From positions 1-62,814 of the forward strand of contig JAGWNY010000015.1 of assembly GCA_028872915.1 (NCBI GenBank): 62,814 nt of DNA, in the 5' to 3' direction. The DNA comes from Verrucomicrobiota bacterium. Its GTDB lineage: Bacteria > Verrucomicrobiota > Verrucomicrobiia > Limisphaerales > UBA11358. The translations under genes and the position numbers were made by a program. Shown in pieces: positions 8,454 to 15,644 of this stretch. Numbering within the stretch: the stretch's first letter is position 1; each line of letters starts with the position of its first letter. The notes below the pieces were generated by a model, which saw nothing but the letters and a program-made list of their open reading frames with translations, was not told the origin of the DNA and did no database searches.

Positions 8454-9155
8454 CTACTCGCCCTGATCAGCCTTTTTTTCGGCTTTGGCGGTTTTATGGG
8501 GCCGCGCCTTATGCGGCTTTTCGCCTTGATGCTTCGCCGTTTTTTTTTCGTCCGTTGCGTGGGCTTTTGGGGGTTCCGCGGCGTGTTCACCGGCGTGCTT
8601 TTCATGGGGGCGCCCGTGGCCCCGCTTTTCGGTCCGGGGCCGCCTGTCGGCCGGCGATTTGGTTTCAGCCGGCGCTTCCGCCGCCGGGACAGTGATGGGG
8701 GTGAGGCTTTCGACGCGCACCTTGAGGGCGCCCTTGACTTCCGGGTGCAGGCGAAGCTCCACTTCGTAGTCGCCCACGGCTTTGATGGAACGTTCGAGAT
8801 GAATTTTTTTCTTGTCGAGCGAGATGTCGAATTGATGCTTGAGTTCGTCGGCGATCATGCCCGATGTGACCGTGCCGAACATCCTGCCGTCATCGCCGGT
8901 CTTGACCTTGATGAGGCAGATCAACTTTTGGACGCCCTTGGCGAGTTCGGACATGGCGTTGAATTCGTGCGCTTCGCGCTCGGCGCGGCGCTTCTTGAGG
9001 GCTTCGATCTGGCGTTTGCTCGCCATCGTGAGCGGGATGGCCAGGCGCTGGGGAAAAAGATAATTACGGGCATAGCCCGCGGCCACTTTGACCTGGTCGG
9101 ACTCGCCGCCCAGGCCGACAATGTTATGGGTAAGGATGATTTCGGTTTTTGGCAT
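8454..9155 (-). CDS. rplI: 50S ribosomal protein bL9 with charged C-terminal extension
   Basis: The first 150 residues are a complete bL9: N-terminal domain with VKVAAGYARNYLFP, a long connecting helix, and a C-terminal domain. From about residue 155 to 233 there is an extension rich in Lys, His, Ala, Glu and Pro with no fold expected. Typical bL9 is near 150 residues, so the tail is an addition. It is the last gene of the cluster bL25, Pth, bS6, SSB, bL9 and starts 32 bp after the ssb stop. Role: large ribosomal subunit protein that binds 23S rRNA. Confidence 0.96.
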   Translation of the reverse strand: MPKTEIILTHNIVGLGGESDQVKVAAGYARNYLFPQRLAIPLTMASKRQIEALKKRRAEREAHEFNAMSELAKGVQKLICLIKVKTGDDGRMFGTVTSGMIADELKHQFDISLDKKKIHLERSIKAVGDYEVELRLHPEVKGALKVRVESLTPITVPAAEAPAETKSPADRRPRTEKRGHGRPHEKHAGEHAAEPPKAHATDEKKTAKHQGEKPHKARPHKTAKAEKKADQGE

Positions 9156-9187
9156 TGGAAAAATCGTGATGCGGTTGGGGAGTAAAA

Positions 9188-9625
9188 TCAGAATGGAACG
9201 TCGTCGTGTTCGGGCGGCGCGTCGCCTTCGTGCGCTTCGGGCGCGGCCGGCGCGGGGGATGCGGGCCGGGCGGCGCCTTCGGCGCGACCGCCGCCGGAAT
9301 CGAGAAACTGAAATGTTTCCAGGACGACGCCGAGCTTGCTTTTTTTCTGGCCGGTTTGTTTGTCCTCCCAGGTGTCATAGCGGAGGCGGCCTTCAATCAT
9401 GATGGGACGCCCTTTTTTGAGATATTGGCCGATGGTTTCGGCGGTTTTGCCAAAGGCGTCCACGTCCACAAACGTGACTTCCTCCTTCATTTCACCGGTT
9501 TCGCTCTTCCATTTGCGGTTGCAGGCGAGGCCCAGGCGGGCGATGGCGGTGCCCTTGGGGGTATAGCGCAGTTCCGGGTCGCGGGTGAGGTTGCCCATCA
9601 GGATGACTTTATTGAAGCTGGCCAT
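9188..9625 (-). CDS. ssb: Single-stranded DNA-binding protein
   Basis: A 145-residue protein beginning MASFNKVILMGNLTRDPELR, the classic SSB OB-fold entry, with GTAIARLGLACNRKW and GRLRYDTWEDKQTGQKKS. The C-terminus is a short disordered tail ending in an acidic tip, HDDVPF, that matches the usual partner-binding motif (DDxPF). It sits between rpsF and rplI, as in most bacteria. On the coding strand no Shine-Dalgarno is visible before the ATG. Confidence 0.96.
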   Translation of the reverse strand: MASFNKVILMGNLTRDPELRYTPKGTAIARLGLACNRKWKSETGEMKEEVTFVDVDAFGKTAETIGQYLKKGRPIMIEGRLRYDTWEDKQTGQKKSKLGVVLETFQFLDSGGGRAEGAARPASPAPAAPEAHEGDAPPEHDDVPF

Positions 9626-9670
9626 AAGAAGGAGGAGGTTGAGGGGTTGACGTGTTGGACTGGTGAAATA

Positions 9671-9976
9671 TCAGGTGGCGGGCTTGGGTTCCGGAGATTC
9701 GGTGAAGAGCACGCGGAAGACTTCCTCATTGAGCGCGAGGCGCGAGTTCAACTGGTGGATGATCGCCGGCGTGCCGTTGAAAATGACATTGGCGTAGAAA
9801 CCCGCCCCGTGCCGTTTATCAGCCACGCGCGCAAAGGGTTTGCGGTCCATTTTTTGGATCGTCTCGACTTTGCCGCCGGCGGCCGAGATTTCGGCGGAGA
9901 TTTTGTCGAGCGCGTCCTTGACGCCCTCTTCCCTGCCCGCGGTATTCAGTATAAACAAGCCTTCGTATCGTTTCAT
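9671..9976 (-). CDS. rpsF: 30S ribosomal protein bS6
   Basis: A 101-residue protein with the bS6 start MKRYEGLFIL and the conserved ends of the fold (RVADKRHGAGFYANVIFNG, then EEVFRVLFTE). The length fits the family. It lies 45 bp upstream of ssb. The usual companion rpsR (bS18), which normally sits between ssb and rplI, is absent here. Confidence 0.95.
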   Translation of the reverse strand: MKRYEGLFILNTAGREEGVKDALDKISAEISAAGGKVETIQKMDRKPFARVADKRHGAGFYANVIFNGTPAIIHQLNSRLALNEEVFRVLFTESPEPKPAT

Positions 9977-10024
9977 TCTGTTGTCTCAATCGTTACATTG
10001 TCGTAAAACGCAGGCAATGGCGAT

Positions 10025-10615
10025 TCAATGCTTCAATGCTTCAACTTTGCCATTCCATTGCATGGCCTTTTCCACGCCCGCGTCGAGCCAGGTTTCCACC
10101 TGGCGGACGGCGCGTTCGAGGACCATCTGGAGCAGTTCGCGCTCGTTCGGCGCAAATCTGCCCAGGACGTGGCCCATAATCTCCCGCGATCCTTCGCGGC
10201 GGCCAATTCCGATTTTCAGCCGCGCAAAATCGCGCGAGCCAAGATGCTGCTCGATGGATTCCAGCCCGTGATGGCCGCCGCTGCTGCCGCCGGGCCGCAA
10301 CCGGAGCGCGCCCAAAGGCAAATCCGCGTCGTCCACCGCCACCATCATCCGTCCCGGCTCCAGCCGGTAAAACTGTTGGAGCGCCGCCACCGTTTCGCCG
10401 CTTAAATTCATGAACGTCCGCGGCTGGCAGAGCAAAATCCGTTTTTCCGCGCGCCCGGCGCGCGCCAGCCGTGCCCGAAATTTTCGTTCCGTCGTCCAGA
10501 CGGCCTTCCAGGCGGCCGCCAGGTTTTCTGCCAGCATAAAGCCGGCGTTGTGGCGCGTGTCGGCATATTCCGCGCCCGGATTGCCCAACCCCACGATAAG
10601 AAACGTATTTTCCAT
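10025..10615 (-). CDS. pth: Peptidyl-tRNA hydrolase
   Basis: From the ATG at 10613-10615 the 196-residue product opens MENTFLIVGLGNPGAEYADT and continues with TRHNAGFM, containing the Asn and His of the active site, and later QPRTFMNLSGE and VDDADLPLG. The motif GSSGGHHGLESI is characteristic. It cleaves peptidyl-tRNAs released from stalled ribosomes. An in-frame ATG four codons upstream is possible but would add residues before the conserved beta-strand. Gene order bL25 then Pth is common in bacteria. Confidence 0.96.
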   Translation of the reverse strand: MENTFLIVGLGNPGAEYADTRHNAGFMLAENLAAAWKAVWTTERKFRARLARAGRAEKRILLCQPRTFMNLSGETVAALQQFYRLEPGRMMVAVDDADLPLGALRLRPGGSSGGHHGLESIEQHLGSRDFARLKIGIGRREGSREIMGHVLGRFAPNERELLQMVLERAVRQVETWLDAGVEKAMQWNGKVEALKH

Positions 10616-10696
10616 GCGCGCGGCCATTTCGTGCCGCCGGCCATCCGCCCCGAAGAACTGGCTCGGAGGCGGAAAGCGGCCTCGACAGCCGGCAAA

Positions 10697-11455
10697 TTAT
10701 TTCTTTTTTTCGGCTTTCGCTTCGGGCTTGGCCTCGGCCTTTTTCTCGGCGCCTTTTTCCGCGCCCTTGGCTTCGCCTTTGGCCGGCGCTTTTTCGCCAG
10801 GCTTCGCCGCCTCGGCGCCTTCTTCCTTCTTTTCCTTCGTCATCTCCACTTCGGCGGCGGTGGCTTCGGCCGGAGCGGCTTCTTCCTCGGCGCGCGGCGC
10901 AGCCACGGAGACCACCGCCCATGTTTTATCGCCCAAGATTTCGACGCCCAGCGGCGCATGGACGTCTCCAATATGAATGGTTTTGCCAATCTCCAGCGCC
11001 GTGACATCAATAGTGATTTGCTCCGGCAAATCCTTGGGCAGGCAGCGGACTTTGAGTTTGAACAGGACGTGTTCGAGCACGCCGCCGCCGGTTTTGACGC
11101 CGGCCGCTTCGCCTTCGGTCTCCACCGGCACTTGCACGATCACCTTTTCGTTCTCGGCGACTTCCCGAAAATCCACGTGAAGCACTTTTCCATCCACAGG
11201 ATGATGCTGCACCTCCTGGACGAGGGCGAGGCGCCGGGCGCGGGGGTCCTTGTCCACCGAAAGGTCCACCAGAAGGTTTTCAGAGGCGGAATGATGGATG
11301 AGATCGCTGATTTCGCGGGCATTGAGTTCGAGGTTTTGGGGCTGGGTTTCCCGGCCATAAACGACGGCGGGCACGCGCCCATTGGCCCGGAGTTTCTTCA
11401 CCGGGCCGCGTCGCGTTTGCGTTCGCGGAAATGCTGTCAACGGAACTGATTTCAT
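10697..11455 (-). CDS. rplY: 50S ribosomal protein bL25 (CTC/TL5 type) with charged tail
   Basis: The start ATG at 11453-11455 gives 252 residues. It has an N-terminal L25 domain (RTQTRRGPVKKLRANGRVPA, VVYGRE) and the C-terminal TL5 beta domain (VPVETEGEAAGVKTGG, then LPKDLPEQITIDVTALEIG). From about residue 205 there is a low-complexity tail of Lys, Glu and Ala repeats. It binds 5S rRNA. A longer reading frame upstream (to 11533) has no family support. The tail parallels the one on bL9 in the same cluster. Confidence 0.95.
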   Translation of the reverse strand: MKSVPLTAFPRTQTRRGPVKKLRANGRVPAVVYGRETQPQNLELNAREISDLIHHSASENLLVDLSVDKDPRARRLALVQEVQHHPVDGKVLHVDFREVAENEKVIVQVPVETEGEAAGVKTGGGVLEHVLFKLKVRCLPKDLPEQITIDVTALEIGKTIHIGDVHAPLGVEILGDKTWAVVSVAAPRAEEEAAPAEATAAEVEMTKEKKEEGAEAAKPGEKAPAKGEAKGAEKGAEKKAEAKPEAKAEKKK

Positions 11456-11916
11456 TTGTAAAAAATAGTGTCGGGCGCGCCGCCCTTCAATTTCAAAGGG
11501 AAGAGAGAATATCAGGTTTTGGCGGTCCGTCAATAGGGGGTTTGCGGGTTTTTGGGGGCGCAGGGGCGTGGGGCGGATTTTTAGCCACGGATGCGGATGA
11601 AAGCCGCAGTGTTCGGAATCGGGGTTGGGAATCGGCGGAAATTAGAGACTGCTCACGTCGTCTCCTACGGGATGGCTTGGCGGGGAAGCGAACAACTTCA
11701 GATTCGAGAGTTGAGAGTTGAGAGTTCCACCGGGCAGGCCCGCCGGAGGAAAGGAAAAGCCGGCGGCGCGTGAGGGCACACGGCCTGCACGCCGGCGATT
11801 GGAGGCTGGAAGTTTGAAACCTTTGGAAAATCGGAAGCGTCTGTCAAAACGTCCCTTACGAATGAAAACCAACAATAAACGTTGACATCCCGCGCAAGGA
11901 GGCAAAGAAAACCGTC
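11456..11916. other. Divergent intergenic region between rplY and the GH28-like gene
   Basis: These 461 bp hold no convincing gene. A direct micro-repeat of GAGAGTTGA type lies around 11703-11725. A TTGACA at 11882-11887 could be a -35 element, but no matching -10 is obvious. AAGGAGG at 11896-11902 lies 14 bases before the ATG at 11917, longer than ideal for a ribosome binding site. Confidence 0.5.
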
Positions 11917-13764
11917 ATGACCAGTTCCCATAACCAATCCTTGTCCCGACGCCGCTGGCTCGGACTCGCTTCCACTTCAACCCTCGCCGCCGGCGCCGGC
12001 TTGCTCGCCGGGCGCGCCGTCGCCGATGGACCAATTCCGTCCGACGCATCGGATGGCCATTTATCCGGCGCGAAGGTTTATAACATCCGCGATTTTGGCG
12101 CGGTGGGCGACCGCAAGACGCTGGACACGGCGGCGGTGCAGGCGGCGGTGGACGCCTGTTTCAAAGACGGCGGCGGCACGGTGCTTGTTCCCGCCGGAGT
12201 TTTTCAGATCGGCATGATCGAATTGAAAAGCAACGTGACGCTGCGCATTTCGGCGGGCGGAACGCTTCTGGGCACCGGCGACGGAAGGCAATATCACAAC
12301 GTGGCAGCGGTGCCGCTCCGCGGCGACGCGACTGCGGGCGACGGCGACGTGGGACTGATTTACGCCGTTCACTCGGAGAACGTCACGGTGGAAGGCCCGG
12401 GGACGATTGACGGGCAGGGAACGTTGTTTCAACATCGGCGCGGCGATCCGAATCCATCGGCGGCGGGCATCGGCGGGAGCCACCGGCCGTATCATCTGAT
12501 GTTTTACCAGTGCCGGAACGTGCGCGTGCGGAACATTTATCTGAAGGACTGCGCCTTCCATTCGATGCGGATTTTCCGGTGCAGCTTTTGCTGGTTCGAC
12601 GGCATCCATTTGTGGAGCCGCGTGAACGGCAACAATGACGGCTTTCACTTCATCAGCAGCGAATATGTCCACGTCTCGAACTGCGACATTCAGTGTCAGG
12701 ATGACGCCTGCGCCTTGTTTGGCAGTTGCAAATTTGTGACGGTGACGAATTCGTCGTTCAGCACCCGGTGGTCGGTGTTCCGGTTTGGCGGCGGCACGGC
12801 GGACAACATTACTGTATCCAACTGCATCATGGACACCGTGTTTGGCTGCCCGATTAAGATCGCCGGCGGCCCGCGTTCGCATTTTCAAAACATGATGTTC
12901 TCGAATCTGGTGATGAACAATGTGACCGGGCCGATCTCCATCAGCATGGGCGCGTGGCGCGGGCGCCGGCGGCGGCCGGGAATGTTCGGCGTCCGAACCA
13001 ATGGCATGGCGGGCGCGGAGCGCGCGGTGACCGGCATAGAAACGAACATGGCGTCCGACATGATTGCAAATTCCGAGGGCGATTCGGCGGAAAAATTTGA
13101 GGCGGTGCCGGCGCCAGGCGAGCTGCCGGAAGTTGAAGGGCCGGGTTACGTTCGCGACATTGTTTTCAGCAACATCCGCGCGACCGTGGTCAAGCCGTTT
13201 CCGCTGCCTGGAACCAAGTGGCCCAGCGGTTACAATCGGGGCGAGGTTTTTTCGTGCATTGGACTTAATGCCATCGGCGAAAACTTCATTGAAAAAATTG
13301 TCTTTGACAATGTCCACATTACCTTCCCCGGCGGGGGAACGGCCGAGCAGGCGGCTGTGCGCGACGTTCCCAAAGTGGTTGGTGAATATTATGCCGTCGG
13401 CGTTTTTCCGTCTTATGGGCTTTACGCCCGGCAAGTGCGCGGCCTGACCCTCAACAACGTCCGCTTTGATCTGGCGGCGCCGGATTTGCGACCGGCGGTG
13501 GTTTTTGACCACGTGCAGGATGCCGCCGTGAGCGGACTCAATGTGCAAGGCGTCAAGAATGCTGAATCGGCCTTGCGTTTTATTGATTCCAAGGATGTTT
13601 TGTTAAGCGCTCCGCGATTGATCGCGCCCGCGCCGGTCTTTTTACAGGTGGAAGGCGCGGACAACGGGAACATCATCGTGGACGGCGGCGACTTGACGAA
13701 GGCGGCCAGGCCGCTGGCGTTCAAAAACGGCGGCGCCGAAAATTCGGTGAAACTGCGGGGGTAG
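11917..13764 (+). CDS. Secreted GH28-like right-handed beta-helix enzyme
   Basis: A 615-residue protein with an N-terminal twin-arginine-like signal (SRRRWLGLASTSTLAAGAG). The body starts KVYNIRDFGAVGD and GGGTVLVPAG, typical of GH28 (polygalacturonase) and related parallel beta-helix proteins. NNDGFHF and QDDACALFG correspond to the first acidic motifs of GH28, and CPIKIAGG to the RIK region. The usual GHG motif between them is not seen; the place holds RWSVFRFGG. Catalysis like that of classical polygalacturonases is therefore uncertain. Expected role: attack on a uronic-acid-containing polysaccharide outside the cytoplasm. It stands alone with its own upstream region. Confidence 0.75.
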   Translation: MTSSHNQSLSRRRWLGLASTSTLAAGAGLLAGRAVADGPIPSDASDGHLSGAKVYNIRDFGAVGDRKTLDTAAVQAAVDACFKDGGGTVLVPAGVFQIGMIELKSNVTLRISAGGTLLGTGDGRQYHNVAAVPLRGDATAGDGDVGLIYAVHSENVTVEGPGTIDGQGTLFQHRRGDPNPSAAGIGGSHRPYHLMFYQCRNVRVRNIYLKDCAFHSMRIFRCSFCWFDGIHLWSRVNGNNDGFHFISSEYVHVSNCDIQCQDDACALFGSCKFVTVTNSSFSTRWSVFRFGGGTADNITVSNCIMDTVFGCPIKIAGGPRSHFQNMMFSNLVMNNVTGPISISMGAWRGRRRRPGMFGVRTNGMAGAERAVTGIETNMASDMIANSEGDSAEKFEAVPAPGELPEVEGPGYVRDIVFSNIRATVVKPFPLPGTKWPSGYNRGEVFSCIGLNAIGENFIEKIVFDNVHITFPGGGTAEQAAVRDVPKVVGEYYAVGVFPSYGLYARQVRGLTLNNVRFDLAAPDLRPAVVFDHVQDAAVSGLNVQGVKNAESALRFIDSKDVLLSAPRLIAPAPVFLQVEGADNGNIIVDGGDLTKAARPLAFKNGGAENSVKLRG

Positions 13765-13802
13765 CGGTCTCACCGGCGTTCATTTACATGGAGCGCGGCT
13801 CA

Positions 13803-13820
13803 AATTTCAAATTTGAAATT
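13803..13820. promoter_or_regulatory. Perfect 18-bp AT-rich palindrome
   Basis: AATTTCAAATTTGAAATT reads the same on both strands. It lies between the GH28-like stop (13764) and the DUF309 start (13868). It could be an operator or part of a dispersed repeat. No T tract or GC stem suggests a terminator. Confidence 0.4.
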
Positions 13821-13867
13821 CCATTTATTCTTCCGGCTTTTGGGATGGCGGCGTATCTTTCGGAACG

Positions 13868-14311
13868 ATGAGCCGCAAGAGCCAGCGCATTGCCGACATG
13901 GTCGGACCGTATTGCGTCAGTGGCCTGGACCCTCATTTTGCGGCGTTCATTGCGCTGTTCAACAAGGGGCAATTTTACGAGGCGCATGACGTTCTGGAAA
14001 ACCTCTGGCTGGCCGACCGGCACGGCTCCAATGGCGCATTTTACAAGGGGCTGATCCAGCTTGCCGGCGCGTTTGTCCACGTTCAAAAGAAACGGCGCGG
14101 CCCATCCGCGGCGCTCCTGAAATTGGCCCGCGAGAACCTGGCAAAATACGCGTCGCCGCATGAAGGCCTGGATTTGCACGCGGCCCGGCAATGGATCAGC
14201 CGATGGCTGGAAGATTTGCAATCGCCGGATTTTGAACTGGCCTCGTTGGAGGGCAATGCGCCGCAGTTGACACTGATTTTGCCGCCGAGACACGGAGAAC
14301 ACCGAGTTTAG
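13868..14311 (+). CDS. DUF309 domain protein with C-terminus supplied by a repeat element
   Basis: A 147-residue protein. The core HFAAFIALFNKGQFYEAHDV and LWLADRHGSNGAFYKGLIQL is the DUF309 helical signature (conserved EAHExLE-like motif), with a helical second half. The function of DUF309 is not established. The last 18 or so residues (from APQLTLILPP to the stop) are encoded inside the 349-bp dispersed element at 14257-14603, so the natural C-terminus has probably been replaced by the insertion. The core domain seems intact. Confidence 0.75.
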   Translation: MSRKSQRIADMVGPYCVSGLDPHFAAFIALFNKGQFYEAHDVLENLWLADRHGSNGAFYKGLIQLAGAFVHVQKKRRGPSAALLKLARENLAKYASPHEGLDLHAARQWISRWLEDLQSPDFELASLEGNAPQLTLILPPRHGEHRV

Positions 14312-14603
14312 GCCGGATATTTCCAGGATGGCAAGCCGGCCCGTTCGCTGATTGAGAGAGGCTCGGCGGTTCAAGATGGGCCGCTCCTGACGGTTTCCCA
14401 ATGCGTCCGGAACGTGAAATGTCCAGGTTCCAGGGGCGGAAGAGATTTTTTACCACGATCAGGCAAAATCACTCAAAACCACTCAAAATTGACGGGAGCT
14501 TGGGGGGTCTTTTCCGTCCCTTCCTGATGGAAGATGTCAAAGAACAGGCCCATGAGGGCTTTCGTGTGGAAGAGTAGCACGTGGCGTGGAATAATGCAAC
14601 AAC
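14257..14603 (-). repeat. 349-bp dispersed element, copy 2 (inverted relative to 7966-8314)
   Basis: Near-identical in reverse orientation to 7966-8314; the sharp ends are GCGGCGCA on one side and GCATTATT/GTTGTTGC on the other. One end lies inside the DUF309 gene. The two copies bracket about 5.9 kb with the bL9-bL25 cluster, the GH28-like gene and DUF309. No protein is convincingly encoded. Confidence 0.85.
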
Positions 14604-14699
14604 AAAATGAAAAAAAATTCAAGAACAGAATTGAATCCATTTGCGATTTCGCGGCGCGGCCAAGGCTCTCGAAGGGGGATGACGGGGCAAGGCGCGGGT
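14604..14699. other. Short spacer before the MbfA-like stop
   Basis: An A-rich stretch (AAAATGAAAAAAAATTC) follows the repeat element, then ordinary sequence to the MbfA-like stop codon at 14700. No gene or terminator hairpin is evident. Confidence 0.4.
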
Positions 14700-15644
14700 T
14701 CACGAATTTCCGATGAGCACGCCGGCGAGAAAGACGAGCGCGCCGCCGAGCAAGACTTGCAGCAGCGCGGACGCCAGCGACGCGTCCATATAGCGATGCC
14801 GGACCCACGAAATGGCGGCAAGCTCCAGGAGGACGACACAGACCGCGATGGTGGTGGCGGTCTTCAGGTTCGAAATCAAAAACGGCAGGGTATGGCCGAT
14901 GCCGCCGACAGCCGTCATTCCCCCGCATACAAAACCCCGCGCCCAAGGATGTCCGCGGCCCGTCAGAGTGCCGTCGTCGGAGAGCGCCTCGGCAAAGCCC
15001 ATGCTGATGCCGGCGCCCACGGCGGCAGCCATGCCCACGAGAAACGTCTCGGGACTGCTGTGGGTGGCAAAGGCGGCGGCGAACAACGGCGCCAGCGTGG
15101 AAACGGAGCCGTCCATCAAGCCGGCCAGCCCGGGCTGGACGACTTGCAATAAAAACAGGCGCTTGGCCCGCGAGGCCTCGTCCTCGCTCAATTTCGCATG
15201 GGAAATCTGTTCGGCGGTTTGGGCATGATGCCTTTCCTCCTCGGCGAGGTCTCCGAGCAACTGGCGGATGCCGGCGTCCGTGGTGCGCCGCGCCACGGCC
15301 TCATAAAACCTGCCGGTCTCGACTTCCATGCTTTCGGCGGTCTTTTGGACGCGGCGCAAGCCGAGCGGGCGCACGAGCCATACGGGAGGACGGTTCACGA
15401 ATCCGCGCACGTCCTGGCGGCGGATCAGAGGGACGTGTTCTCCGAAGCGCGCCCGAAACAAATTGAGGAGACGATGCCGATGTCCGTCTTCCTGCTGGCG
15501 CATTTCCCGAAATTTGGCGGCCTGTTCGGGATAATTGGCCTCCAGCGCCGCGGCAAAATCCTCGTAAACGCGGCCGTCCTCCTCCTCGAGGGAAATGGCG
15601 AGCGCGAGAATCTCGCGTTCGGTCAGGCTTTCAAAGGTTCTCAT
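14700..15644 (-). CDS. MbfA-like fusion of ferritin-like di-iron domain and VIT1/CCC1 transporter domain
   Basis: The start ATG at 15642-15644 overlaps the stop of the upstream gene (ATGA). The product has 314 residues. Residues 1-160 are a rubrerythrin-like four-helix region with repeated Glu and ExxH motifs (ISLEEEDGRVYEDFA, REMRQQEDGHRHRL, ESMEVETGRFYEAV, DLAEEERHH). Residues 165-314 have the VIT1/CCC1 membrane domain (PGLAGLMDGSVSTLAPLFAA, GAGISMGFAEALSDDG, LPFLISNLKTATTIAVCVVL). In Bradyrhizobium and Agrobacterium, MbfA of this layout exports iron and protects against peroxide. The same role is expected here by family. Longer upstream frames are out-of-context readings of the preceding gene. 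Confidence 0.88.
   Translation of the reverse strand: MRTFESLTEREILALAISLEEEDGRVYEDFAAALEANYPEQAAKFREMRQQEDGHRHRLLNLFRARFGEHVPLIRRQDVRGFVNRPPVWLVRPLGLRRVQKTAESMEVETGRFYEAVARRTTDAGIRQLLGDLAEEERHHAQTAEQISHAKLSEDEASRAKRLFLLQVVQPGLAGLMDGSVSTLAPLFAAAFATHSSPETFLVGMAAAVGAGISMGFAEALSDDGTLTGRGHPWARGFVCGGMTAVGGIGHTLPFLISNLKTATTIAVCVVLLELAAISWVRHRYMDASLASALLQVLLGGALVFLAGVLIGNS

Noticed and set aside
8115-9185. A 356-codon plus-strand frame from the repeat element into rplI
   Set aside because: Its first part is the repeat element, and the rest is the antisense reading of bL9.
12061-13548. A 495-codon open frame on the minus strand, antisense to the GH28-like gene
   Set aside because: It is rich in His, Arg and Ala without domain features, and the plus-strand frame has a signal peptide and a clear family match. 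High GC content opens the antisense frame.
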